Positions 10,681 to 22,028 of a stretch of 64,000 nucleotides of DNA are shown here, piece by piece. Made by a program: the position numbers and the translations under genes. The stretch spans positions 14,532,649-14,596,648 of the forward strand of contig CM055312.2 in NCBI GenBank assembly GCA_029255685.2, written 5' to 3'. Below the pieces are notes generated by a model. That model worked only from the letters and a program-made list of their open reading frames with translations. It ran no database searches and had not been told where the DNA came from. Position 1 is the first letter of the stretch, and every line of letters begins with the position of its first letter. Origin of the DNA: Silene conica. Its lineage: Eukaryota; Streptophyta; Magnoliopsida; Caryophyllales; Caryophyllaceae.

Positions 10681-10711
10681 TCTGTGCATTTTTGCACGGG
10701 TGCTAAACTAG
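10681..10711 (+). mobile_element. Helitron 3' terminus (element end only)
   Basis: A short hairpin (GTGCA, T-rich loop, TGCAC) is followed about 10 bp later by CTAG and a host T at 10712, the standard Helitron 3' end. No convincing 5' end (A then TC) was found upstream, so only the terminus is reported. The hairpin is slightly degenerate compared with the complete Helitron at 58117-58619. Confidence 0.45.
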
Positions 10712-12560
10712 TTCTAATAATAAGCATAAACAATAATCAAATTGTTAAAAACTCAAAAATAAATCTTAAAATGCAAGTTATTGTCCTCGAACCCCTAACT
10801 TCTTGCAAAAAAATATTTACCACTTTATCGGTTACCCCTACCGGCTACCACACACAAGTTTTACTAAAAATTAGCATACTTATTTATTACTTATTCTTAA
10901 AAAGCTAGACTGGGCAGTGGCCCGACCGGCCCAGACATAGCTTCGTCTATGGTGACTACCGTCTACGGGAACTTTTAGTAGTAAGCAATCCCAATAGGGC
11001 ATAGGCTGATCCAAAGCAGAAAAGTTGGATCATAGAAGTTGGCACATGAGAAATTAAATAAGTGCATTCGACAGCCAATGATAATGCGCCGGATCAAAAT
11101 CATAAAAAAGGTTAATCACAAAAGTGATAATTAATTTTGTTTACTAGTTTAATCCTAATTTCTTTAGTAGGTGCGAGTCTGCTTTGTTCTAGCTTGATCC
11201 GGTATTTTCCTTGGAGACAATAATACCTGAGTTATGGTTAAAGATTAATATGTAATTTTGTGGCAGATTATTGATGATTGTCCCCTAAAGGACTAAAAAT
11301 AGAAACACTTGTTACTAAACATATAAACAATACTATTATTGTTGAACCCACTTTGAACAAAGTTATTGTATACTTTTCAAAAGGACACATTAAGCTATTC
11401 AAATAAATTGCATAAGTTGAAAGTTAAGATTTAAATTAATTACAAACTTTTATTGAAGACGAGGATTATTCGTCATAAGTTGAAGATGGATAGTGTCTTT
11501 CACAATATGCAAGTGAAACTATTCATGAGATATTTCATTTTTCCTCACTTGCCCCCAATTGCTTTATTGTGAGTGAGACAATGTTCTTCTTCAGTTTGTG
11601 GTAGTCTGGTAGATAGTGTTCATCATAAGTAATGTCAAAAAAAGCAAAAGTTAAGAACGATATTGAAACCATTTTCATACTAAAACGGTATTAAAAAATT
11701 ACTAATCAGGCAATTTACAAAGAAAAAAAATGCAAAGTTCCATAATTATAAAGTAATTTTTAAAGCGAGAAGTGCATTTGAAGTAAATTCAATTCAAATG
11801 TATAAATGGTAAATCATGCAAAAGTGGCATGCTCAAATATTCATCTCATTCCTTTGGACCAAATGCTAATGACACTTATCATATTAATCATTATCCAAAT
11901 GTTACACGTGCTATAAGGATATGCTATCATTCTTTCCAACTTAGTAAAATGCATTTAGGAATTATCATGGTTTTACCATCATTATGGACTATGGAGTAAA
12001 AACTAAGAAATGCTTTTTACATTTGTAAAAAATTACTGGTCTTCTCACTCACAATTGGACTAGTTTACTAAACTACTCTACGATTCTTTAGAGATGCTTC
12101 ATATTTTATTTTTACATATTCATTAAAATTTCTTCATTTCTCTCTTTAATATGTATTTCGTAAGTATTTGTTAGGGTAAACACCTTACTTTATTGACAAG
12201 ACTCATTATTTCACTCACAACGTTACTTTTTAAATAGGGCATTTCTAAAGAAACGAAGGAAGTACTTATTTCAGAAATAGTTAACTATACATTTTACCGA
12301 GAATTTAAATGCGTCCATTTTAGAAATAGTTAACCAACACTTGTTCACAAATCACAATTAATATAGTCCATGAAAACACACCATACTACAAAGACCAACA
12401 AATACTCCATATTAATCTTTTAACCGAAAAATAGAGAGTTGGAAATGACGAGTTAATGCAGTCAATTCCACATTGTTTGAACCCCCAATAGATGACTTAT
12501 CTCTTAATTGAAGTCCACCGTCGTCGAAGAAGTTGATGACGAAGAGGAAGATGCCGATGA
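10712..12560. other. Intergenic, downstream of the NaKR-like gene
   Basis: AT-rich DNA with no supported gene. The right end includes the presumed 3' UTR of the minus-strand gene that stops at 12561. Confidence 0.45.
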
Positions 12561-15339
12561 TCAATTTGTTGTTTCAGAAGGCCATAACTGGGCGTTCTTT
12601 ACCTTGGAAATGCTTGTTAATAACGCTAATGGTGTCAAATTCCCGATTACGGTTACCTTTTTACTCTCCATATCTATACTAAAAGATGTCACCCCTACAA
12701 TTACATTATAAAGAATCAATAATTGCTTAAAGGGTGTGATTCGTACTAATAAATACTTTTTTAGTAAATACAATACAAGATGATCGAGCAAGAGTAGTTG
12801 TAGTAATTACCTTCAATTTTAGAAAGATGTTTCCTGAGCTTGCCTTCACAACCTTTACAGTGTAGTGACACCCTCAATACAACTACCTGCTGCATTAAAA
12901 GGGTACGGTTAATCTTACTTAAAATTATTTTAAATTTATGTCATACCTTAATTTTGCTAGCGTTAGTTATTTAAAATTGAACATTACTCTAAAAGGAGAT
13001 CAACAAACAACTTCATCAATTTTATATCCCGACTCATATAATATTGTCACTCTGCCACCGTTTTCCACTAGAATATATATTATACTCCGTATTCATATAG
13101 AGTACTTCGTATATTTCTACATTATCCTTTGACGTTTAACCACGTAGACCGAAATACTTATAAAATGACTTGATAATTATATAGCTACCATTCATGTATT
13201 TACTAGTTACTACTCCACATTTCATTCATTTTACGAGATATTTTGATTAAAAAAAAAAATAATAATAATTAGGATGGAGCCGGAAAGGGTATTATGATGT
13301 TCTTGTTTGTATAGAAATGACTCCGGCGGAGCGAAATGAGAAGGCGAAGTTGACATAATCACATGTGTAGACTGTAGTCAAATACATTAGGTGAGGTGTC
13401 ACTATTGTACTAATTACAAACCATTTTCTGAAATTCTCTTCATCAAATCATTTCTACAAGTAGTTACTTGAAAACATTTGAATAGCTTCTAAACCATTTA
13501 AGGAACAGTTGACTACCCAAGGCATCTTATTTACTCCATCCACCCAAGTCTTAATTTTTGGCCCAATATGCCTTCATTTTAATAAATAAACTATATGAAA
13601 CATATTTCTGAGATTTTTAATAGAGAAGCTGCTGTAAAGTATTCATTTCGAAACTATAAAATTGTTCGTAAATGATCATTGTCAACCATAATCAGAGGCG
13701 ATCCTAGGATTCAGGCGACGGGTGTGCAAAAAACTAACCAAATTATTAAAGTTGTGGATTTATGTTTATATAATAAAAAACTGGTTTTAACAAAATAGTT
13801 TATTGGGTGATTGGGAAAAATATACATAATATAGATGGTAAAAAAATTGTTCAGTAAAAGTATTGAACCCATGATCTTGAACAAGTAAAAACTACACCCA
13901 ACCACCTAGGTAGCACCAAAACGGACACGGACACGGATACTGACACGACACGGACACGGGACACGGCATGCCATGAAATTTAGGACACGGGACACGGCAT
14001 TTAAATTTAATAAAATATATATCTTATAGTTATAAATTTTTGATTTTATTTTTGTAAAAGTATTTGATATTAATTTTAAATAAGTGAATGTAAAACTTGC
14101 CCCTTGATAATAAATTTATTTTCATTCCTCATCCGAATCAATATTCTAATTGATCTCTTTCGATAACGCATTTCTCATCTCAAGAACATCATTCACCGCA
14201 AATGATAACCAAATATCGTGGACACGCGACGGACACGGCTCAAATACCATGAACACGCGTCGGACACGTACCCAAATAAATGTAGAAAGTTAGACACGGC
14301 TGTTTAGGTGTTGGACACGTTTCGGCGTGTGTCCGTGGAGTGTCGGTGTCGGACACGTGTCGGTCTGTCGGACACGGTACGACTCATTTGGAGAAGTGTC
14401 CGTGCTACCTCGCCAACCACTGGAAAAACATAATTTACACAAAATTATACTAACTGATCAGTAACATTATGAAAATACGCACGAAATATAAATAAACACC
14501 ATTTTTAGTTTTAATATGGTTTCAATTTAAAGGACGATTAAAATAGAAATGAAAATTAAAAAAAAAATGTTAAAATAATTAAGATGGTTATAAACAACCA
14601 TAAGTCTTGCTTGTTGAGTAAGGATAATATTTCTCTCATAAGAGGGCAACTGGGAGGATAAGTGGGGAAATGGAGCATTAATTGGGACGTGTCACTTGTA
14701 TTTTGTGAGAGTAACACAATCAATGTTCAGCTTATGACAAATAATGGCCGTCTTGAATGAGAATTTGTGGGTAAATTAAAGCAAGGAATAGAAAAATTCC
14801 GGTAGTTATATTTGTATATTATTACTCCATCCACTTTATGTAGGTGTAGGTAAAGAGTGTTTATAGTTGAAGTTACCTGGTGAGGAGGATGTTTCTGAAG
14901 AAAGGAGTGATTTCCAGAATGGCCCATACTCAGCTGCTTCTGACTAACACCATTACAATATGTGTCCCATGCATTATCATTATTCCTCTGTTTATTAATC
15001 TTGCTTTCATCTCCAACATCCATTCCTGAAAAATGTTTCCTAATCTTGTCCTTCTCATCACCATCCCTCACCCACCCCAAACAACCTCTGGTTTCGATCC
15101 TAGATGTACTTCTCCTTCCCTCACTGCTGCCAAACACAGGAGTACTAAAAATATCATTCCTCTTGGTTGAAGTTTCGCCTAAGAGATAGGTAGTAGTAGA
15201 ATGTTGATTACTAGTTTTATGTTTATGAATGTAACGTTGTATGTCCATTACATCAGCTGAGCTTCTTCTTCTTCTTGGGATAACATCAGAAAGGGTAGGA
15301 TTCAAGGGTAGTTCATCAGAGATGCAAGGAGTTTTAGAA

Positions 15340-15371
<32 letters not shown>

Positions 15372-15533
15372 GTTGCTAATGGTGTTGGTTAAATAAGAAT
15401 TAAGTTTGTTCAAGGGTTTAGTGGTGTTTTTAATCATGGAACGTTGGTTAATGCTAGAGCAAATTGCTGTAGTTGTTTGTGAAGCACAAGAGAAATCTAT
15501 GGCTTTCATATTCTTCATTTTCAGGGGAAACAC
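12561..15533 (-). CDS. NaKR-like heavy-metal-associated (HMA) protein, 3 exons
   Basis: This resembles the SODIUM POTASSIUM ROOT DEFECTIVE (NaKR) group of HIPP-type metal-binding proteins, some members of which act in phloem ion handling. Exons: 15533-14877, 12889-12811, 12694-12561; all joints have GT/AG and matching phases, giving about 289 aa. Seen: an N-terminus with IDFSCASQ and the family-like ICSSINQRSM, a run of nine serines, a basic RRRRSSAD stretch, then one HMA domain (about aa 221-285) with metal-binding CKGC and a C-terminal SISKVKNAQLW. The start may instead be Met6 or Met9, nearer the family start. Intron 1 is about 2 kb and contains a hAT-type element. The second exon has tandem CAGCAG acceptors. 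No CaaX isoprenylation box is present at the end (PSETTN). The serine run is encoded by a GAA/TTC-type microsatellite. Confidence 0.88.
13906..14412. mobile_element. Non-autonomous hAT-like element in NaKR intron 1
   Basis: The terminal inverted repeats are CTAGGTAGCAC and its near-complement GTGCTACCTCG, flanked by an 8-bp target duplication CCAACCAC (13898-13905 and 14413-14420). An 8-bp duplication is the hAT hallmark. The ends are packed with GGACACGG words in both orientations, probably subterminal binding sites. There is no transposase. It shares ends and subterminal repeats with the element at 17118-18241. Confidence 0.8.
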
Positions 15534-15841
15534 TTTAGTTTTTAAAGGGAGAGTTGCTAAAATGCTACTTGGAAAAAGGGTTTGGGGATTGAAGATTATT
15601 TCACATTTTTGTACCCAAACAACGTAGGTGACTCATGTGATGTTTGGTTGAAGCTTCAAGGCTACACCTATTACTCTACTTTCTCTTATTATAATTTCTA
15701 ACTTTCCCTTTTTATTTAGGTATAAATATAAAATAATATATTATTTTATCATATAATTAAAATTGAACCACACAAATATATCACTTTGTCTTACTTGTGA
15801 TGGTCAGCTTGTGACCTCTCACAAGACTCACAACTCTGAAC
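15534..15841. other. Upstream region of the NaKR-like gene
   Basis: About 300 bp between the gene start and the left arm of the MSH1-carrying element. It should hold the 5' UTR and proximal promoter of the minus-strand gene. No specific motif could be assigned. Confidence 0.4.
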
Positions 15842-16994
15842 TTTTTATTGCTTTGGGGTCCATTTGAAACTATTTATTCCAAATGGCTCCACGTCATCAC
15901 TTTTATTTTTTTTTCAGTTTTTTGTACAAAGCCGCTGCCTGAACCAGCGGCTTTACCTGTGTTGTTTTAAAAAAAGAAGGAGAATAAGCGAGAACAATTG
16001 GGAAGGTAAAACCGCTATTTAAGGCAGCGACTTCAATTAAAAAAAAAAAAAAGAGAAGGAAGCAAGCCGCTACCCCAAGTAGCGGCTTCACGTGCTTACC
16101 TGTCCAACATATAGTCTTACCTGTCCAACATAATAGAAGAATCGGTCATAGGCTTGCCTGTCCAACATATAGTCTCTTATCAGGCCGCAACATCACATAA
16201 ACACTTGACACCCCTATTGTTGACGGAGGTGGCTGTTCCCTAACACCAATACTTATAAACTTCAGATCGGGTACTTCAGAGGTGCCTGCCAATTTGTTAA
16301 GTTCCATCAGCTTTTTCCTGCATATGGCGCTAACAACCCTCTGTACTTCCCCTTTTAAGATATCTTTTTGAGAAGCCATGGCAATGGTTCCGGAAGCAAC
16401 TTCAGTACCGCCATTTACGTTAGGGTCATCCTTCAAATCTTGAGGCGCTGTCACTTTCAAAGGCGTATCGTTTACATAAACTGACTGATAGAATTCCTCA
16501 GCTCTTTTGACTACAGTATCAGGTACGCCTTCTCTCTTGGCAGTTTCGAGAGCAAGGCTTTCTTACAGATTCCATCAACTAACTTCCAAGTTGGCATTGT
16601 TTGATCATCAATATATTCTGCACTCATAGATTTATAGACAGTATTCCTTGTTCGAAGGGGCAAGTCAAAAATTCCATATAAGATTTTGTAGACAGTCACA
16701 TGCATAGTCTCAATTGTCATATAAGATCAAAAGACATCAGCCCGTGAAGCCGCTACTTGGGGTAGCGGCTTGCTTCCTTCTCTCTTCTTTTTAATTGAAG
16801 CCGCTGCCTTAAGTAGCGGTTTTACCTTCCCAATTGTTCTCGCTTATTCTCCTTTTTTTTAAAAAAAAACAACACAGGTAAAGCCGCTAGTTCAAATAGC
16901 GGCTTTGTACAAAAAACTGAAAAAAAAAAAAAAAGTGATGACGTGGACCCATTTGGAATAAATAGTTTCAAATGGGCCCCAAAGCAATAAAAAA
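15842..16994. mobile_element. Inverted-repeat transposon carrying an MSH1 fragment (Pack-MULE-like)
   Basis: Two arms of about 250 bp (15842-16091 and 16744-16994) are inverted copies of each other. Each arm contains three imperfect palindromes built on AGCCGCT...AGCGGCT. The 650-bp interior is a broken gene fragment on the minus strand. The long arms plus captured gene sequence fit a Pack-MULE, but no clear 9-bp target duplication was found, so the superfamily is uncertain. Confidence 0.7.
16148..16700 (-). pseudogene. Captured fragment of MSH1 (MutS homologue with GIY-YIG domain)
   Basis: Plant MSH1 is an organelle MutS-type protein with a C-terminal GIY-YIG nuclease domain. Read on the minus strand, the fragment begins in the end of the ATPase region (GIFDLPLRTRN, PTWKLVDGIC) and runs to the start of GIY-YIG (REQPPPSTIG, VYVMLRPDKRLYVGQ). 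A one-base deletion near 16560 shifts the frame after GIC, and the text breaks off right after YVGQ. A GTAAG-like donor sequence follows and is repeated three times at 16090-16165, suggesting that the capture included an exon/intron edge. It cannot make MSH1. The assignment comes from remembered family motifs, not a search. Confidence 0.78.
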
Positions 16995-17117
16995 TTTGGT
17001 TCATAACCCCATTTCGTCAAAAAGTTCCACAACTCTCTTCTACTTGTCTTTCTATCTTGCCTTCCCACTTGCAAGCATGTCTCACGTCACAAGTCTGTGA
17101 CGAATCCAACTCGTCAC

Positions 17118-18241
17118 CTAGGTTGCACGGACACGGCTGAAATTTGCCCTCCGCGTGTCCGACACGGTGTCGGACACGGACACGCCAAGGACACGGCTCC
17201 AAACGTGTCCGACACTCCAAAAACCGTGTCCCCGGTTTTCTTATTAAGCCAAACGTGTCCGACACGGTCTTTTTATTACGGACACGGTCCGTGTCCCTGG
17301 GACACGCCTAATAGGAAGAAAATCCCAAAATTCCTAATTCAGAAATTCTAATTCATTCTAATTGAAAACCTAATTCATTTTAATTGTAATTTGCAAACCC
17401 CGATTCCACAATCCACGCGTCACTTCATCACTGTCGTCACCCTCGCCGGCCGCTGGACGCCGCCATTTGAGTGTGTGAGTGTGCGTCAGTTCGTCACTGT
17501 CTTCAGCCTCGCCGGCCGCCGGACGCCGCCACCTCTTCGACCGCCATTTGAGTGTGTGATTGTGTATGTCAGTACGTGTGTGTGGAGGTGGGTTTGTGAT
17601 AATGAAGATCCAAAGGTGAGATGCTGTTTTGCTTGTTTTGTTTAGAATTTGACCATTGTTTGAAATGAGGGGTGGTGTACTGGTGTGTAAAGAGTATTTA
17701 TCACATCAAAAATAAAATAAAACAAAATAGAGTAAGTAAATAAATAAAATATTATGAGTAAAGGATAGAGGGTACTATATGTGAGTAGTTTATTTTAATT
17801 AAATTATTAAATTGATGTATTAAATTGATGGTCGACTTATTAAATATCACCTCAGAATCCAATTAAACTTGCATTGTTCGAATTAATTTTTAATTAAATT
17901 TCGAGAATTTAAAAGACGAGTTCTAATCCTTAAATCATTCATGCTTTCTATTTATTTTGTAAGACATGAATGTTAATTTAAATTTTGGTTCTAATTTGGA
18001 TTTTCTATTTTGTAAGACATATATATTTGATTTTGACGTATAATACATTAGTATTAGTTGTCATTTTATGACTTTGTTACCTTCAAATGACCAAAGTTTA
18101 GAGGTTGGTTGTAATGGACTTTAAATTCCCTTTATTTTAATATGTATATTGACTTTTTTTGCCGTGTCCCGTGTCCTAAAAAAATCCGAGTGCCGTGTCC
18201 CGTGTCCGTGTCGTGTCCGTGTCCGTTTTCGTGCAACCTAG
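17118..18241. mobile_element. hAT-like element, 1124 bp
   Basis: Terminal inverted repeats CTAGGTTGCAC and GTGCAACCTAG are perfect, with an 8-bp target duplication CTCGTCAC (17110-17117 and 18242-18249). Both ends are dense in GGACACGG or its complement, as in the element at 13906-14412. The interior has a GC-rich segment (about 17400-17610) containing a 70-bp tandem duplication (GCCGGCCGC, GACGCCGCCA, CCATTTGAGTGTGTGA). No transposase is visible. The GC-rich part may be a captured gene edge (inference). Confidence 0.82.
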
Positions 18242-18423
18242 CTCGTCACAAATGAGAATCTGTGCAAACATATTAGCTTACCATACCATTAAATTTGGAA
18301 TACAAAACCATTTCTTAAAAAAAATAACAAAAATATTGTGAATAGACCGAAAATGATATAGGGAGGGTTGTTTAGAATATAAGGGAGTATTGCATTTTAA
18401 GTCTATACAATCTTATTGAAGGG

Positions 18424-20112
18424 ATAGATAGATTGTAGCTTTTCCTTCTCTCTCTAGCTTTTCCTCTCACTTCTCTCTACAAAAAAACCCCAAAAAATCC
18501 CTTTGTTTCACTACATCTTCTATCCATACTTTGTCCACCCCATCATCTTCCCCTACCCTTTCGCCGGAGATGGGCTCTTCCCATGGCCTATCTCCGGCGA
18601 ATCGACACATCCCTTTCTCCAAAAAGCCAAGATCCACCACTTCCTTCCTCACTTCTCCCCCGCTGCCTCCTTTACCGGCTGCTCGGTTGCTGGAGATGAG
18701 ATCGTACTGTTCTATTTCCGGTGACTTATACCTCACTTTTAATCCCTAAATTTTGACCTCAGGTTTTACGCGATCGAGTCTCTCCTTTCTGATTTCACCT
18801 GTCTTTCCGGCTGTCTCCTTGTCAGTCTCCTTGCATGCAACATCGGTCGATTGGTGGTGGTGATGGCGTTCAAGTCTATCATCTGTCCGTGTTTGGGTTT
18901 TTTTCTCGTCTTTGTCGTTCCTGCGACACCTTGTCTTGTCACCGTTACTTGGTTTCCTTCCCAGGGGTGATCTCCCCATTTCCCCACCCCTGGTTTGTTT
19001 GTGGTTGTGTTGAGGAATATAGTTCATCCCTTCATTTTTATTCTATGAGGTCATGTTTTGGGTCTAATATGGTGATCCCCCCATTTCCCCCACCTATTGG
19101 TCCCATTTTTTGTATTGTCATGTTGGTTTGGTCACTTGTAAGTGGTGGTCCTGGGAGGTGTCTTCGGGTAAATCGGTAGTCTTTGATCCGTCTGTGGTGC
19201 TTTTTGGTCTCTTTCTCCCTTTTGTTGCATGCATGTGTCTTTGAAGCTTTGAGTCAGTTCCGGTTCGTGTCTTTGGGTTTGTTCAGTTTTGGATGTCCTG
19301 GTTCATCTGGTTGTTAACGTTTTTGGGCCCTTTTGTTGTCATCGGGTCTTTCTTTTCGGTTTGGGGAATCTGGGTTGTTTTGATTTTTGTTTGAGCGGTC
19401 TTTTGTGGGTTTATGTAGGGGTTGATTGTTTTGATGTTGTGGTTCAGTTGGAGATTGTTGGTTGATGGGTTTTTTGAGTCTTTGCGATGTGTTGGGTTGG
19501 GTGAAGTCGGGGTTTGACAAAGTATTTGGTTGGTCTGATGCTGTGGTCTCAAGTTAATGTCTTCCATCGTTCAATTCCTTTCTTGTTTTTATGTTTTATT
19601 AATAATCTCCTTTTATTGGAGTTCCTATTTTATTCTCAGGGCAAGTGCGAGGTTCCTTGCTGGGAGATTGGTCGGGATGCGCACTTTAGTTGCTCTTGTT
19701 TGTTTGTTTGGTCCTCTGGGTCGTTGGTCTTTGGATTGTTTGGGTCGATTGCCACGGTGTAAGAGATTCGTCTCCGCTGAAGACAAGCTTGTTCGGCTAC
19801 TTCTTCCCCTTTTCTTTCTACGCTCTTGTAGCGTAAGTGCACCTGGTCCGTCCCGTTGGCCTGTGGGATTTTTAAGTAAAGTTGCTGAAGTCGACTACTT
19901 TGCTCGTCTTCAAACTTCGCTTCATCAGCCTGCTCTCGTTCTTATTTGCTTCGTTGTTTTCTTAGATGTACTAAATTTTTATGTAATCTTTAATTATAGT
20001 TTTGTTGCACTAAGTTTGTTAGTCAGACTTCTAGTGCAGCATAGCCCTTTGGCTTGTTCTGTAACTTTTGGAGTATTATAATTACCTTTTTACTACTGCG
20101 AAAAAAAAATAT
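18424..20112 (+). mobile_element. Polyadenylated retroposon-like element (LINE-like, non-autonomous)
   Basis: The unit ends in A9 (20101-20109) and is flanked by a 13-bp near-perfect target duplication, TCTTATTRAAGGG (18411-18423 and 20113-20125, one mismatch). Its composition (T/G-rich plus strand, C/T-rich start) differs sharply from the surroundings. No reverse transcriptase motif was found. A 174-codon open frame at 19557-20081 is rich in hydrophobic residues and matches nothing I recognise. It may be a deleted LINE, a non-autonomous retroposon or a decayed processed transcript. Confidence 0.5.
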
Positions 20113-20125
20113 TCTTATTAAAGGG

Positions 20126-20360
20126 GGACTTAAAATGTCACCTACACATCGACTAAATAACACCTATAATTAATAAAAAAACACGCCACTTATTACACAT
20201 GGCAAAATCTAATATGACATAACGAGTTAATGTGACATGAATTATCAACTTATTATTACATGACATTCATTTAAATATATTATCTTCCAAAATGTATATA
20301 ACCTTTAAGAATTAAAATCAAAATTTCATAATTTACAATTAAACCTAATATTTTAATTGA
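20126..20360. other. Intergenic, AT-rich
   Basis: Short spacer between the retroposon-like unit and the 93-bp tandem repeats; no feature seen. Confidence 0.4.
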
Positions 20361-20640
20361 GTAATAAAACATGTTAATAAATTAACTAAAACTCTTAATA
20401 TTACCTAACCCATCTTTTTTATTAAATGTCTTTTCCTATTTAATTCATTTTTATAATAAAATGTGTTAATAAATTGATTAAAACTCTTCATAATACCTAA
20501 CACCATCAAATTCATTAATATTTTTTTCCTATTTAATTAAATTATATAATAAAATATGTTAATAAATTGATTAGAACTCTTTATATTAGTTAACCCTCGC
20601 CATTTTCATTAAAAAAATTTCTTATTTAATTCAGCTCTTC
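20361..20640. repeat. Tandem repeat, about 93 bp x 3
   Basis: Three diverged copies start near 20361, 20453 and 20546. Each contains an ATGTTAATAAATT-like word, AACTCTT and a TTTCCTATTTAATT-like word. All are AT-rich and non-coding. Confidence 0.6.
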
Positions 20641-21912
20641 TGTTACTCGGCATTCAATTACTTATTCAACAATACACCAAATAAAATTAGAGTATTGCTC
20701 TTTCATTTACATGAATTACCATTTTACCCTTTTTATTTCAACACCTACTTTTCAATTTACTGTTCAATTCAGTTTTCTCTAATTTAACTTCTTCCCGCCA
20801 CCACCAAACCATTACATAACATTCTTGTCCAGCCTTTTCTCCCTTGTGGTGAGTATTCGCGTGACACCGGTGTAGACGAGTGATACGCTTGTCGCACACC
20901 TAACAAAGATAATTAATCCTAGGCATAGGCTAACATACAAATAAATGTAGATAGGCAAGTAGGGGTCGAACCATGGGAGACGGTGATGTTAAATATGATT
21001 AGCTATTGAAAGAATTCTATCAAGGTCAGTCACAAATTTGGGGTTTGTTTGAGTTTTGGGTAAACTAGATAAAGCAATACTAGAATAAGGATGTAAACAA
21101 TGGTATAAAAACACTAGGGAGATGGGCTCACACATATATATTAGAAGTTTAGTCATGTCAAAGCTCGTAAACAATACATCGTCATTTGTTGAGTATGTTT
21201 ATAACAATTACCTCGCGGCCTAAAGTCTAACCATACATTGATTTCCAACTAGCTCTCGCGTACATTGGAACAATATAAAATAGCATGCCTTGTCTAATAA
21301 TTCAATCCCGACTTTCGATCTTAGGATGAGAATTGTACAACTAACAACTATGACTACGACTACCGATTAATCAAGTCTTTATTCCGTCTCTCGATCTTAG
21401 GATGAGAACAATGATCAACCAATAGTTATAGTCAATAATTGTATTTTAATCAAATGAAACAAGCATGTATATAATCAACATATGACAATGTAAAACTACT
21501 AGTTTAACATGATTTTAACAACTAATCTACATGGCTTTCCCTCCATAGTTATAGAACTACTCACACATAGTTAAGGGGACTAAAATAGCAATGAGATGAA
21601 TCATAATTGACATAAAAACGATATGTAAATACGAATTAAAATAACAACTGTAAAAGAGATAAGGATAGAAAATACCAACAATAAGGAGATAGGAAAGTAA
21701 GAACTTGAAGAACAATATGCAAAGAAAACCCGGAAATGACTAGAATAAACTTTGAGGAATTCTTAAACAAAATACAAAACTAGGAATAAGAACTAGGTTT
21801 CTGGAAATAAAACTGAAATAAAAAAGTTTGATGATGTTCTTAGGCGATAAAACATAAGTTTAAACATAAGTTTATATAACAAAAGAGGAGGAAAAATGAA
21901 GCGCCGGGCTTG

Positions 21913-22028
21913 GTTGCAGCCACCCTAGATCACTGGGGCAGCTCACCCTACCGGGGTGGGAGCAAAGATTCTCGACATTTTTATTTCAAGCTGAAAAAGG
22001 CATAATTGCAGGTTGCAGCCACCCCTGA
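21913..22028. repeat. GC-rich palindromic tandem repeat, left part
   Basis: Unit 1 starts near 21913 and unit 2 near 22013. Each begins TTGCAGCCACCC and contains an inverted pair GCCACCCC/GGGGTGGC. The gypsy-like element inserted inside unit 2, whose remainder resumes at 31725; unit 3 starts near 31811. Confidence 0.6.

Noticed and set aside
12508-12711. Acidic plus-strand frame as a small gene
   Set aside because: It is the complement of the NaKR-like last exon and its 3' flank.
14962-15627. Plus-strand frames across the NaKR first exon
   Set aside because: They are antisense shadows of the minus-strand exon.
15842-16994. Assigning a 9-bp target duplication to the MSH1-carrying element
   Set aside because: The flanks (ACTCTGAAC versus ATTTGGTTC) do not match, so the Mutator assignment stays tentative.
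19557-20081. 174-codon membrane-like frame as a gene
   Set aside because: It lies in a polyadenylated repeat-like unit, is biased by T-rich DNA and has no recognised motif; noted only within that element.
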